Part shown: positions 51,080 to 60,587 of the stretch, in pieces | How the letters are laid out: every line of letters starts with the position of its first letter | Numbering within the stretch: position 1 is the stretch's first letter | Source of the DNA: Pseudomonas fluorescens | GTDB taxonomy: Bacteria; Pseudomonadota; Gammaproteobacteria; Pseudomonadales; Pseudomonadaceae | DNA length: 64,000 nucleotides | NCBI RefSeq assembly: GCF_902497625.1 | Contig: NZ_CABVGX010000024.1 | Coordinates: forward strand, 1 to 64,000 | Direction of reading: 5' to 3' | Notes under the pieces: generated by a model | The model's database searches: none | Told to the model about the DNA's origin: nothing | Seen by the model: only the letters and a program-made list of their open reading frames with translations | Position numbers and translations under genes: made by a program

Positions 51080-51430
51080 AGTGCTCCACTCTTACTGTTG
51101 TAGTTTTTATAGTCCTGGCGCCGTAGCAGCAGAACCGGGTCAGATATCTTGGATATCCTCCGGAAAATGCCCCTGGCAACTGTACCGGTACAGTGTAGAG
51201 CGCCGATTGTCAGCCTGGGAAGCTGGCGCTTGGGGGCAAAACCAGAGGGTGTCGCTTTTTTGAAAGAAAATTACAGAATTGCGGATGGATGTTAGCTGCC
51301 TAATTGCTTGATTCGGCTGCATTCCCTGGCATTCCTGCTCTTTTCATTCGGTGAAGCAAATTGCATCCGGGTTTTTCTGCCAGAGCACCAACGTTATCAT
51401 TCGCGCCGATTTCTTTTCCGGACAGGACCC
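51080..51430. other. Divergent intergenic region between braC and the DUF2288 gene
   Basis: About 350 bases with the promoters for both genes. It contains the perfect palindrome at 51179-51194 and a GATATC-TTG-GATATC repeat at about 51142-51156. No small gene is supported. Confidence 0.6.
51179..51194. promoter_or_regulatory. Perfect 16-bp palindrome upstream of braC
   Basis: ACTGTACCGGTACAGT, fully self-complementary. It resembles a regulator-dimer operator (CTGTACC half-sites). The spacing CTGT-N6-ACAG is too short for LexA. The regulator is not identified. Confidence 0.5.
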
Positions 51431-51736
51431 ATGACTCAAGAACCTAGCACCCTCTATGCCAAGCTGCTTGGTGAGACCGCATCAATTACCTGGAAAGAGC
51501 TCGAACCGTTCTTCGCCAAGGGTGCCCTGTTATGGGTCGATCCTGCGCTGGATTTGATTGCAGCCGCCGAGGCAGTGGCCACGGACGATGGCCAGAAAGT
51601 CGCTGCCTGGCTGGCTGCCGACGAAGTTGCCAAGCTGTCTGAAACGCGGGCGCTGGATCTCTTTGAACGTGATCCGCACTTGTGGGCCGTGGTGGTTTCG
51701 CCGTGGATCCTGATCCAGGAAAGGGCGACAAAATGA
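51431..51736 (+). CDS. DUF2288 protein
   Basis: 101 residues from the ATG at 51431, with AGGA six bases upstream; the open frame extends to 51308, but without a ribosome site. Mixed alpha/beta composition, no signal peptide, with a helix containing SITWKELEPFFAKGALLWVD and later DEVAKLSETRALDLFE. These patterns fit DUF2288, a small family without known function. Divergent from braC. Confidence 0.8.
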   Translation: MTQEPSTLYAKLLGETASITWKELEPFFAKGALLWVDPALDLIAAAEAVATDDGQKVAAWLAADEVAKLSETRALDLFERDPHLWAVVVSPWILIQERATK

Positions 51737-52212
51737 TCGTTGCACCGAATTGGTGCGCTGATTGTCAGAGGAAAGTGTGTAGCCGAGTAGCGTGATGGCA
51801 GGTTGCCGTAGAGAAAGGCTACAGGCCTGATTGGCATAACGGTGACGTAAACGTAACGGGCACAGTTTTTCAAGCAGCCAAGCGGTTGCTTAATTGTTTC
51901 TGGATATTAAGTTTTCGTTGTATGCATTGCCCATCGCGAGCAAGTTCACTCCCACTGTGGAGCGCGTCCTTTCTAAAGCAATGCGATCGTTGTGGGAGCG
52001 ACCCTGCTCGCGATTGAGGCAACACTGTTTCAGTGCGAAAACCCTCGACTGGTCGGTCAACGTCACGGATAGGAACTCGCTTCCTGGCGGAGTCGCGTAT
52101 TGAGCCTCTCGGCCACCGGCGTTCGGCCTGAACGTCGCGCGGGGGAATCCTTTCCTTGGTCCCGATGAATCGGCCACTATTCGGTGTTCTTTAAGCAAAA
52201 GGAGGCGAAAAG
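51737..52212. other. Gene-poor 475-bp region with one REPIN
   Basis: Apart from a REP pair (51932-52015), I see nothing convincing. A long minus-strand open frame here is a by-product of GC-rich sequence. The last 80 bases should hold the promoter of the next gene, with AAGGAGG before its ATG. Confidence 0.5.
51932..52015. repeat. REPIN (decayed)
   Basis: ATCGCGAGCAAGTTCACTCCCAC and GTGGGAGCGACCCTGCTCGCGAT, inverted, with mismatches in the left arm, about 35 bases apart. Confidence 0.75.
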
Positions 52213-53133
52213 ATGTCAACCGTATCTTCGTTGGGCTTTGCCGGGATCGGCCTGATGGGCCTGCCGATGTGCAAGCGTTTATTGGCTGCTGGCTATCCGC
52301 TGACGGTGTGGAACCGCAACCCGGAAAAATGCGCTCCCCTGGTTGAAGCGGGCGCGCGCCAGGTCGCCACACCGGCTGAACTGTGCCAGCACGCCGACGT
52401 GGTGATGTTGTGTCTGTCCGACACGTTGGTGGTGCGCGAGGTAGTGTTCGGTCCGGGTGGGGTCGCCGAGGGTGCGAACAAGGGTCAGTTACTGGTGGAT
52501 TTTTCCAGCCTGGAGCCGACCGCCACACGGGAAATGTCCGCGCAGCTCGCCAGTCAAACCGGCATGAGCTGGCTTGATGCGCCTGTGTCTGGCGGCGTAG
52601 TCGGCGCGGAGGCTGGCAGTCTGGCGATCATGGTCGGTGGCGAAGCGGCTAACCTTGAACGCGTAAGGCCGGTGTTGCTGGCGCTCGGTCAGCAGGTCAC
52701 ACACATGGGTGGCGTCGGTGCCGGCCAGGTCACCAAAGCCTGTAATCAGATGATCGTTGCCTGCAATGCGCTGGTCATCGCTGAAGTGGTGGCGCTGGCG
52801 GAACGTGCCGGGGTTGAGGCGGGCCTGATCGCCGAAGCGCTGGCCGGTGGCTTTGCCGACTCCAGACCCTTGCAGATCCTTGCGCCACAAATGGCCCGCA
52901 GCCAGTTCGAGCCGGTGAAGTGGCACGTGCGCACGCTGCTCAAGGACCTCGATACCGCGGTCAAATTTTCCCGCGAACTAGGTTCGGCGACGCCGCTCAG
53001 CGGATTGGCCGCACAATTGATGCGCCTGCATGGGAGCCAGGGTTTTTCGCAAAAGGATCCATCAACGCTGGTACAGATGTACCGCCAGCCAGGCTCAGCG
53101 GACTCACCTGACGCAGACAAGCGCGCTGATTGA
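52213..53133 (+). CDS. Beta-hydroxyacid dehydrogenase (GarR / 3-hydroxyisobutyrate dehydrogenase-like)
   Basis: 306 residues. The dinucleotide motif is GFAGIGLMGLPMCKRLLAAG (about 8-27, with GIGLMG). The substrate motif DAPVSGGVVGAEAGSLAIMVGG (split: DAPVSGGVVGAEAG then SLAIMVGG) is at about 121-142; the catalytic Lys is in GQVTKACNQM (about 173-182). The family reduces tartronate semialdehyde or oxidises 3-hydroxyisobutyrate; the exact substrate is unclear. RBS AAGGAGG before the ATG. The last 137 bases overlap the convergent MHYT-GGDEF-EAL gene on the other strand. Confidence 0.88.
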   Translation: MSTVSSLGFAGIGLMGLPMCKRLLAAGYPLTVWNRNPEKCAPLVEAGARQVATPAELCQHADVVMLCLSDTLVVREVVFGPGGVAEGANKGQLLVDFSSLEPTATREMSAQLASQTGMSWLDAPVSGGVVGAEAGSLAIMVGGEAANLERVRPVLLALGQQVTHMGGVGAGQVTKACNQMIVACNALVIAEVVALAERAGVEAGLIAEALAGGFADSRPLQILAPQMARSQFEPVKWHVRTLLKDLDTAVKFSRELGSATPLSGLAAQLMRLHGSQGFSQKDPSTLVQMYRQPGSADSPDADKRAD

Positions 53134-55303
53134 GTTCAACCAGTACCGCAGCTGTTTGCGCCAGTGGCACCGGGTGACTGAGCAGGTGGCCCTGGACGAA
53201 GTCACAGCCGTTACGTTCGAGCAGCCGGTATTGCTCCAGCGTTTCGACGCCTTCGCAAACGACGTGCACATGCAGGGTGTGCGCCATGGCAATAATCGCC
53301 TGGACGATGTCCATGTCCGGCATGGCGTCCGGAAGATCCTGAATGAATGAGCGGTCGATTTTCAAGGTGTCAAGTGGCAAGCGTCTGAGGTAGGCCAAGG
53401 ATGAATAGCCACTGCCGAAATCGTCGATCGACAGTGAAACGCCGAGCGCGCGGATCTGCCGCAGCAACGCCAGGCGCCGGTCGATGTTGTCCATCAGTGC
53501 ATGTTCCGAGACTTCCAGCTCCAGGCGTTGGGGCGCCAATCCGCCGCCGCGCAGCGCCTGCTCGATGTCCTCGATCAGCTCTTCACGAGCCAGGCTCAGG
53601 GCTGAGCAATTCACCGACATCACCAGGTCGCTGAAGCCCTGGCGCGACAACTGGGCGAGCTCTGCACAGGCTTTGCGCAGCACCCAGTTATCCAGCTGGG
53701 GCATCAGGCCGTTGGCTTCGGCAATTGCAATAAAACGATCCGGCGCGAGCAAACCCTGGGTCGGGTGTTGCCAGCGGACCAGCGCTTCGAGCTTGCTGAC
53801 TCGTGCTGTTTTCAGGTCGTAAATTGGTTGATAAACCAGCGTCAGCTCGCGGTCTTTGAGCAGCGCGTGGCGCAGTTCCTCTTCCAGTTGCAGCTCCCGT
53901 ACAGCGCGGTTTTTCAGCTTTGAATCGAAAAAATTCAGGCTGTCTCGGCCATTGTCCTTGGATTGATACAGCGCCAGATCGGCATGTTTGAGCAGTTCTT
54001 CGCAGGTGGTGCCGTCCTGCGGAAACAGACTGATACCGATGCTGGTGGTCATGACCATGCGCCGCCCGGCCAGCTCGATCGGCTCCTTCATTCTCGCCAG
54101 AATGCGCTGGCCCAGGTTGTGCGCGTCTTCACGTTCGTTCAAACCGACGAGGATGCAGAATTCGTCGCCGCCAAAACGTGCCACGACATCCTCATCGCAG
54201 CGCACCGAGCCCTTGATATGGCTGGCAAGCACCTTGAGCAGCTCATCGCCGGCGTCATGCCCGAGGCTGTCGTTGATCCGTTTGAAGTGGTCGATATCGA
54301 GGAACATCACCGCCAGCATGCCGCCGTCGTTGCGGGTTTCGAGGAGTTTCTCGGCGAACACCTGGTTGAAGCCGCGTCGGTTGACCAGGTTGGTCAGCGC
54401 ATCGTAATGCGCCACGTCCTGCAGGGCCTGGCGCGCCTGGTCGAGTTGATTGAGCAGTGCATTGACGCGTTGCAGGTCGCGCTCCTTGTGCTGCAGTTTT
54501 TTGTCCGCCAGCGCCGCGCTGACGCTGCTGCCGATGATCAGCAGCGTGATCAACGCGACCGTCAGCCCCAGTTGCAGGTGATTGTTGTCGCCGGGCAAGG
54601 TTTGCAGATTGCCGGTGGGCAGCACCAGATTGAGCGCGGCCATGCCAGTGAAATGCATGCTGACGATGCCCGCGCCGAGGACCAGGCTGGCGCTGTATTT
54701 CCACACTTGATGATAGAGGCCGCCGCCATTACGCAAATGGCTCGAGAGCAACAGCGCTGCGAGGCTGGCACCGATGGCGATCGCGATGGAGAGTGCAAAC
54801 AAATCCGGTCGGTAATAAGCCACGGCACTGGAGCGCATGGCGGCCATGCCGACGTAATGCATGGTAGCAATGCCCAGCCCGATGCAGGTGGCGGCCTGAA
54901 TGTATTGGCGCAGACTTAGATGGGCATGGCTGAGGGTGCGCATGGCCAGCCAGGAAGCGAGCAGGGCGATCAACAGCGAGATAAGGGTGATCGGCAGTTC
55001 GTAGTGGATCTCGATCGGCGCCTGAAACGCCAGCATGCCGATGAAGTGCATGGCCCAGATTCCGCCAGCGAGGCACGCGGCGCCAACCCAGCGCCAACGC
55101 CATTGCGACGCCGGTTTGTCGGAGTGGCGCAGCCGTTCGGCGATGCCCAGCGTGGCGAAGCCGCCCGCGCACGCCACGAGATACGCCAGGAAGACGAGAA
55201 ACGAGTCATGCGTGCAATTGAGGATGACCTGCCCGCCCACGGGCCCGGTAAGAAAATGCAAGCCCAGCCAATCCATAGCGTGCCCCATCTGCGGCGTGGT
55301 CAA
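52997..55303 (-). CDS. MHYT-GGDEF-EAL membrane cyclic-di-GMP protein
   Basis: 768 residues. A seven-helix MHYT sensor (about 1-260) has three His motifs: MHFIGMLAF, MHYVGMAAM and MHFTGMAAL, suggested to bind copper or gas ligands. A GGDEF domain follows with the intact RFGGDEF active site (diguanylate cyclase); the RxxD inhibitory site is not in its usual place (the bases encode CDED there). The EAL domain has KLEALVRW and later DDFGSGYSSL, so phosphodiesterase activity is possible. It probably links an environmental signal to motility and biofilm. Its C-terminus runs 137 bases into the opposite-strand dehydrogenase gene. An alternative start is the Met at residue 9. Confidence 0.93.
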   Translation of the reverse strand: MTTPQMGHAMDWLGLHFLTGPVGGQVILNCTHDSFLVFLAYLVACAGGFATLGIAERLRHSDKPASQWRWRWVGAACLAGGIWAMHFIGMLAFQAPIEIHYELPITLISLLIALLASWLAMRTLSHAHLSLRQYIQAATCIGLGIATMHYVGMAAMRSSAVAYYRPDLFALSIAIAIGASLAALLLSSHLRNGGGLYHQVWKYSASLVLGAGIVSMHFTGMAALNLVLPTGNLQTLPGDNNHLQLGLTVALITLLIIGSSVSAALADKKLQHKERDLQRVNALLNQLDQARQALQDVAHYDALTNLVNRRGFNQVFAEKLLETRNDGGMLAVMFLDIDHFKRINDSLGHDAGDELLKVLASHIKGSVRCDEDVVARFGGDEFCILVGLNEREDAHNLGQRILARMKEPIELAGRRMVMTTSIGISLFPQDGTTCEELLKHADLALYQSKDNGRDSLNFFDSKLKNRAVRELQLEEELRHALLKDRELTLVYQPIYDLKTARVSKLEALVRWQHPTQGLLAPDRFIAIAEANGLMPQLDNWVLRKACAELAQLSRQGFSDLVMSVNCSALSLAREELIEDIEQALRGGGLAPQRLELEVSEHALMDNIDRRLALLRQIRALGVSLSIDDFGSGYSSLAYLRRLPLDTLKIDRSFIQDLPDAMPDMDIVQAIIAMAHTLHVHVVCEGVETLEQYRLLERNGCDFVQGHLLSHPVPLAQTAAVLVELNQRACLRQVSPLSLAGGTSVPALMDPFAKNPGSHAGASIVRPIR

Positions 55304-55564
55304 CGCCCTGAACTGGCGATTGCATTGGAGTATAGAAGGCGTGCAAAGAGTTCCAGCGAATGCTGCTTTTTGGTGATAATTTTTTTGGAATCGGCCTTAG
55401 TCCGATCCGAAATAAAATGTTGCGTGGGCTGCCGGATACGCCATGGTCCGGTATCAGCTTAACGAATAATTACAGACAGCTTCGGCGGGCCTGACTAGAT
55501 TGCATGTTCCGGGCTCGGATGCGTTGGCAGTGAAGCCCTCATAACAATAAGACGAGACGGACCC

Positions 55565-56914
55565 ATGCAGAACTCGACCCAAGCGGCGAATGCCTGGCGC
55601 ATTCTGTTCCTGCTGTTCCTGGCCAACCTGTTCAACTTTTTCGACCGCACCATTCCGGCCATCATCATCGAACCGATTCGTATGGAATGGTCCCTCAGCG
55701 ACTTTCAGCTGGGAATCATCGGCACGGCATTCACTATCGTTTACGCCATCGCCGGCCTGCCACTTGGGCGTATGGCCGATACCGGCTCACGCGCCAAACT
55801 GATGGGCTGGGGCCTGGCGGCATGGAGCGGGCTGACGGCGGTCAACGGTTTGGTCGGCAGTTTCTGGACGTTCCTGCTCGTGCGCATGGGCATCGGCATC
55901 GGCGAAGCGAGCTACGCACCGGCCGCCAACTCGCTGATCGGCGATCTGTTTCCGGCTCACCGCCGCGCGCGGGCGATGGGCATCTTCATGCTCGGTCTGC
56001 CGTTGGGCCTGTTGCTGGCTTTTTTCACCATCGGCTGGATGGTCAAGGTGTTCGACAGCTGGCGCGCGCCCTTCTTTATCGCCGCTGTGCCAGGGCTGAT
56101 CCTGGCAGTCTTCATGTTCTTCATCAAAGAACCCAAGCGCGGCGCTGCAGAAGCCGTGCAGGTGTCGCAAGAGCGCGTCGACCGGCCGATCCGCCGTGTG
56201 CTGGCAGTGCCGACGTTCCTTTGGCTGGTGATGGCGGGGTTGTGCTTCAACTTCGCCACCTACGCTTGCAACTCGTTTCTGGTGCCGATGTTGCAACGCT
56301 ACTTTCTGATGCCTTTGCATGAAGCGGCGGTAGCGACCGGCATCATCGTCGGCGTGACCGGGCTATTCGGCCTGACATTGGGTGGCTGGGTCGCGGACAA
56401 GATTCATCAGCGGGTTGCCAACGGCCGGCTGCTGTTCGCCGCGTTCAGTCTGATCATCTCGACGGTCTGCACCGGTTGGGCGCTGCATGCCGGGCGCATT
56501 GAAATCGGCCTGTTTGTCGGTGTGTTCAGTCTGGGCTGGTTGTTCGCTTACAACTTCTACACCTGCGTTTACACCGCTATTCAAGATGTCGTCGAGCCGC
56601 GCCTGCGGGCCACCGCCGTGGCCCTGTTCTTCGCCGGGTTATATTTGCTCGGCGGTGGTTTGGGCCCTGTGGTGGTGGGCGGTTTGTCCGACCACTTTGC
56701 GCACACGGCGATGCTGGCCGCTGGCGCGGGGCAGATGACGGAAGCCTTCAAGGCCGTGGGGCTGCACGACGCGATGTACCTGATACCTGTCGCGCTGCTG
56801 CTGACCATGGTATTTCTGTTCATGGCGTCGCGCAGTTTTGTTCGCGATGCCCAGCGGATGAAGGATGGGATGGTGGCGGTGGTTGAACCTGGTGTTTCTA
56901 CGGCGACGGCTTAA
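55565..56914 (+). CDS. MFS transporter, spinster-like
   Basis: 449 residues, about 12 TM helices. The N-terminal FLANLFNFFDRTIPAIIIEPI (split: FLANLFNFFDR then TIPAIIIEPI), the loop GRMADTGSRAKLMGWGL (MFS motif A-like, between TM2 and TM3) and YAPAANSLIGDLFP fit the spinster group, as does the RRARAMGIF motif. Substrate not predictable; spinster proteins move lipids, sugars or drugs. No regulator is adjacent. Confidence 0.83.
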   Translation: MQNSTQAANAWRILFLLFLANLFNFFDRTIPAIIIEPIRMEWSLSDFQLGIIGTAFTIVYAIAGLPLGRMADTGSRAKLMGWGLAAWSGLTAVNGLVGSFWTFLLVRMGIGIGEASYAPAANSLIGDLFPAHRRARAMGIFMLGLPLGLLLAFFTIGWMVKVFDSWRAPFFIAAVPGLILAVFMFFIKEPKRGAAEAVQVSQERVDRPIRRVLAVPTFLWLVMAGLCFNFATYACNSFLVPMLQRYFLMPLHEAAVATGIIVGVTGLFGLTLGGWVADKIHQRVANGRLLFAAFSLIISTVCTGWALHAGRIEIGLFVGVFSLGWLFAYNFYTCVYTAIQDVVEPRLRATAVALFFAGLYLLGGGLGPVVVGGLSDHFAHTAMLAAGAGQMTEAFKAVGLHDAMYLIPVALLLTMVFLFMASRSFVRDAQRMKDGMVAVVEPGVSTATA

Positions 56915-56919
56915 TCGCG

Positions 56920-57009
56920 ATCGCGAGCAGGCTCACTCCTACAGATTCAGTGTTGTTCACAGACTTTGTGTTCGACTCGGACACTGTAGGAGTGAGCCTG
57001 CTCGCGATC
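56920..57009. repeat. REPIN (GAGTGAGCCTGCTCGCGA class)
   Basis: TCGCGAGCAGGCTCACTCCTAC and GTAGGAGTGAGCCTGCTCGCGA, an inverted pair about 45 bases apart, between convergent MFS and rapA genes. Confidence 0.88.
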
Positions 57010-57043
57010 AGGCCCTTAAGGGCACCACAAAACAGACAGATAA

Positions 57044-57078
57044 AAGAAGGCCCGCATTGCTGCGGGCCTTCTTTTTTT
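57044..57078. terminator. Bidirectional terminator between the MFS gene and rapA
   Basis: AAGAAGGCCCGCA-TTGC-TGCGGGCCTTCTT, a 13-bp perfect stem with a tetraloop, followed by a T-run. It can serve rightward and leftward transcription. Confidence 0.9.
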
Positions 57079-57097
57079 TACCGATGGAGCGGGGCGC

Positions 57098-59944
57098 TTA
57101 ACCCGCAACCAACACCCGAATCGCTTCCAGTCGCAACGCCGCTTTATCCAGCATCGCCAGACCTTGCTCGCGCTGTTGGCGCAGGGCGATCAGTTCGCTG
57201 TCGCGCACCGTCGGGTTGACGGCTTGCAACGCAGTCAGGCGCGCCAGTTCTTCATCAGTGTCGGCAGCCAGACGACGTTGCGCCTCAGCAACTCGTTCTG
57301 CGTGACGCGGGAAGATTTTCTCTTCGCCGGCGTTGATCCGCGGCGTCAGCTGGTCGCGTTGAGCCTGGATAAACTTGTTGGCGCTGGCACGCGGTACGCT
57401 CTCCAGCTGATCGTTCAGCGTCTCGAAGGCTACCCGCGGCGACAGGTCATTGCCGTTGGCATCCAGCAGGCAGCGAAGAGCGGCGGGTGGCAGGTAACGA
57501 CCTAGTTGCAGCGAGCGCGGTGCGACCACTTCACTGACGTAAAGCAGTTCGAGCAACACGGTGCCCGGCTTCAGCGCCTTATTCTTGATAAGCGCCACCG
57601 CGGTGTTGCCCATCGAACCGGACAGGACCAGGTCCATGCCGCCCTGAACCATCGGGTGCTCCCAGGTGATGAATTGCATGTCTTCGCGAGACAGCGCCTG
57701 ATTGCGGTCGTAGGTGATGGTCACGCCTTCGTCGTCACCCAGCGGGAAACTGGCGTCGAGCATTTTTTCGCTCGGCTTGAGGATCAGCGCATTTTCCGAA
57801 TGGTCTTCGCTGTCAATGCCGAACGCGTCGAACAGGGTTTCCATATAGATCGGCAGGGCAAACTGGTCGTCTTGCTCAAGAATGTCTTCGACCAGCGCAT
57901 CGCCTTCGCCAGCGCCGCCGGAGTTGAGCTCCAGCAAGCGGTCGCGGCCGGTGTGCAGCTCGGCTTCCAGACGCACGCGTTCGGCGCGCGCCTCGTCGAT
58001 CAGCGCTTGCCACTCGCCGTCATCGGCGTTTTCCAGCAGAGGCAGCAGGCGAGGACCGAACTGGTGTTGCAACGCGTTGCCGGTCGGGCAGGTATTAAGA
58101 AAAGCGTTCAGTGCTTCGTGGTACCACTGGAACAGGCGCTCCTGCGGACTGGTTTCCAGGTACGGCACGTGCAGCTCGATGATGTTCTTCTGACCGATCC
58201 GGTCGAGACGGCCGATACGCTGTTCCAGCAGGTCCGGGTGCGATGGCAGATCGAACAGCACCAGATGATGGGAAAACTGGAAGTTGCGGCCTTCACTGCC
58301 GATTTCCGAACAGATCAGGACTTGCGCGCCGAATTCTTCGTCAGCGAAGTAGGCTGCGGCACGGTCACGTTCAAGGATGTTCATGCCTTCGTGGAACACC
58401 GTTGCCGGAATGCCGGAGCGTACGCGCAAGGCGTCTTCCAGATCCATGGCGGTTTCGGCATGGGCGCAAATCACCAGCACCTTGGTGCGCTTGAGCATTT
58501 TCAGGGTGTCGATCAGCCACTCGACGCGCGGGTCGAATTTCCACCAGCGCTCTTCATCGCTCGCATCCGGCTGGGCCTGGAAACTCACTTCCGGGTACAA
58601 CTCGGCGTGCTCTCCCAGTGGCAGTTCGAGGTATTCGTCCGGGCATGGCAGGGGGTAAGGGTGAAGTTTGCGTTCCGGGAAACCCTGCACGGCCGCGCGG
58701 GTGTTGCGGAACAACACGCGGCCGGTGCCGTGGCGGTCCAGCAATTCACGCACGAGACGCGCGCTGGCTTCTGTGTCGCCATCGTTGACGGCGGTCAGCA
58801 GTGCCTCGCCTTCATTACCGAGAAAACCGTGGATGGTTTTGTGCGCTTCGGGGGACAGGCGTCCCTTATCCATCAGCTCCTGAACGGCCTCGGCCACCGG
58901 GCGATAATTTTCGCTCTCGGCGCGGAAGGCGGGCAGGTCGTGGAAACGGTTCGGGTCCAGCAAACGCAAACGCGCGAAGTGGCTGTCCTGGCCAAGTTGT
59001 TCCGGGGTGGCGGTGAGCAGCAAAACGCCGGGAATGACTTCAGCCAATTGTTCGACCAGCGAATATTCCTGGCTGGCCTTTTCTTCGTGCCAGACCAGGT
59101 GATGGGCTTCGTCGACGACCATCAAGTCCCAACCGGCGGCGAACAGCGCGTCTTGCGCCTTCTCGTCGTCCACCAGCCACTCCAGGGCCACCAAGGCAAG
59201 CTGGGTGTCTTCGAACGGGTTGGTGGCATCGCTTTCGATGAAGCGTTCTTCGTCGAACAGCGCAACCTGCAGGTTGAAGCGGCGGCGCATTTCGACCAGC
59301 CACTGGTGCTGGAGGTTTTCCGGGACCAGGATCAGCACACGGCTGGCACGGCCCGAAAGCAGTTGGCGGTGGATGATCAGGCCTGCTTCGATGGTCTTGC
59401 CCAGACCCACTTCGTCCGCCAGCAAAACCCGCGGAGCAATGCGGTCGGCGACTTCACGGGCGATGTGCAATTGGTGCGCGATCGGTTGCGCACGCACGCC
59501 TCCCAGACCCCAGAGCGAAGACTGCAATTGGCGGCTGGTGTGTTCCAGCGTGTGATAGCGCAGCGAGAACCAGGCCAGCGGATCGATCTGCCCGGCAAAC
59601 AGGCGATCGCTGGCCAGACGGAACTGAATGAAATTGGACAGTTGGGTTTCGGGCAGCGTGACGACTTCGTTTTGTGCATTGAGGCCGTGATAGACCAGCA
59701 GTCCATCGACGTCGTCGACTTCCTGGACCGTCAGCTTCCAGCCTTCGAAATGCGTGATCGAGTCGCCCGGCGAAAACCGGACTCGGGTGAGTGGCGCATT
59801 CCGTAGCGCGTACTGGCGAGTGTCGCCAGTGGCCGGATAGAGCACGGTCAACAAGCGGCCATCCTGTGCCAGAACGGTGCCCAAACCCAGCTCGGCTTCG
59901 CTGTCACTGATCCAGCGTTGCCCCGGTTGATACTGCTGCGCCAT
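57098..59944 (-). CDS. rapA: RNA polymerase-associated protein RapA (HepA)
   Basis: 948-residue Swi2/Snf2-family ATPase that rescues and recycles RNA polymerase after transcription. The N-terminal Tudor-like part (about 1-110, beginning MAQQYQPGQRWISDSEAELG) is followed by the Walker A motif LADEVGLGKTIEAGLI (about 173-188) and the DEAH box VVDEAHHL (about 280-287). Helicase motif VI region is near IGRLDRIGQKNIIE (about 583-596). Length matches E. coli RapA (968). Downstream terminator at 57044. Secure. Confidence 0.96.
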   Translation of the reverse strand: MAQQYQPGQRWISDSEAELGLGTVLAQDGRLLTVLYPATGDTRQYALRNAPLTRVRFSPGDSITHFEGWKLTVQEVDDVDGLLVYHGLNAQNEVVTLPETQLSNFIQFRLASDRLFAGQIDPLAWFSLRYHTLEHTSRQLQSSLWGLGGVRAQPIAHQLHIAREVADRIAPRVLLADEVGLGKTIEAGLIIHRQLLSGRASRVLILVPENLQHQWLVEMRRRFNLQVALFDEERFIESDATNPFEDTQLALVALEWLVDDEKAQDALFAAGWDLMVVDEAHHLVWHEEKASQEYSLVEQLAEVIPGVLLLTATPEQLGQDSHFARLRLLDPNRFHDLPAFRAESENYRPVAEAVQELMDKGRLSPEAHKTIHGFLGNEGEALLTAVNDGDTEASARLVRELLDRHGTGRVLFRNTRAAVQGFPERKLHPYPLPCPDEYLELPLGEHAELYPEVSFQAQPDASDEERWWKFDPRVEWLIDTLKMLKRTKVLVICAHAETAMDLEDALRVRSGIPATVFHEGMNILERDRAAAYFADEEFGAQVLICSEIGSEGRNFQFSHHLVLFDLPSHPDLLEQRIGRLDRIGQKNIIELHVPYLETSPQERLFQWYHEALNAFLNTCPTGNALQHQFGPRLLPLLENADDGEWQALIDEARAERVRLEAELHTGRDRLLELNSGGAGEGDALVEDILEQDDQFALPIYMETLFDAFGIDSEDHSENALILKPSEKMLDASFPLGDDEGVTITYDRNQALSREDMQFITWEHPMVQGGMDLVLSGSMGNTAVALIKNKALKPGTVLLELLYVSEVVAPRSLQLGRYLPPAALRCLLDANGNDLSPRVAFETLNDQLESVPRASANKFIQAQRDQLTPRINAGEEKIFPRHAERVAEAQRRLAADTDEELARLTALQAVNPTVRDSELIALRQQREQGLAMLDKAALRLEAIRVLVAG

Positions 59945-60173
59945 GCTGCCTGACTCCCACCTTGAAAAAGCGGGCTATCTTAACGGAATGCTGGCTTGAG
60001 GGCCAAAGGAATAGGAGCAGCTGCGAGCTTTAAGCGGCAAGCTGCAAGGAAAAGCTGATGAGGTTATCGGACGGGAAATGCACCATTTCATGCCAACCGG
60101 GTCACAGTTTGCGACCGATGGCTCAAGTCGCCATCCGCGCAGCCGACAGACTGCTGACAGGAGACTAATCATT

Positions 60174-60515
60174 ATGTTGCCACCCATGCTCCCTTTGAGC
60201 GCCGTGCCCATCACTTCGCAAACGGATCCTGTGCGCCAGCGCCCAGAGATTCCGCCCGTTGTGCCGGTGCAGGAAAGCTCCAACGAAAGCACCATCGACC
60301 TGCAGCAACGCGACGCGGAAGAAGCGGCTTACCAGCTGCGCGAGGAACAGCGGCGCAAGCAGGAGCGAGAGAAGCGTCGCCGTGAGGCTGATGAAGATCC
60401 CGAGCAGCATCTGCCGATCCCCGGCCACCTGCTTAATGCCGACAATACGGTTCCGGTTGCGCCGCTGATCGATAACGAAGAGCGCCAAGGGCTTTGGGTT
60501 GATATACAGGTTTGA
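60174..60515 (+). CDS. Small charged protein of unknown function
   Basis: 113 residues from the ATG at 60174, with AGGAG nine bases upstream; the earlier candidate at 60078 has no ribosome site. A Pro-rich N-terminus (MLPPMLPLSAVP) is followed by a highly charged helix (about 45-75, EEAAYQLREEQRRKQEREKR) that is predicted to be a coiled coil, then an acidic tail. No signal peptide. Such genes are sometimes labelled as aspartate-semialdehyde dehydrogenase, without any basis I can see in the sequence. Function unknown. Confidence 0.7.
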   Translation: MLPPMLPLSAVPITSQTDPVRQRPEIPPVVPVQESSNESTIDLQQRDAEEAAYQLREEQRRKQEREKRRREADEDPEQHLPIPGHLLNADNTVPVAPLIDNEERQGLWVDIQV

Positions 60516-60587
60516 GTCGGTGACTGTTCAAGGCTGTCGCCAGACCGCATTATTGTGACAAACCTGCCAAGCGATGCAACGAACGCC

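Noticed and set aside
51179..51194. The palindrome upstream of braC as a LexA site
   Set aside because: CTGT and ACAG are separated by six bases, not the eight needed for LexA.
51890..52528. 212-codon minus-strand open frame near the DUF2288 gene
   Set aside because: Crosses a REPIN and runs opposite the dehydrogenase gene; Pro/Arg/Ser-rich, typical of a shadow.
57506..59806. 766-codon plus-strand open frame opposite rapA
   Set aside because: It is the antisense of a secure Swi2/Snf2 gene; the long frame reflects GC-rich third positions. No ribosome site and no domain.
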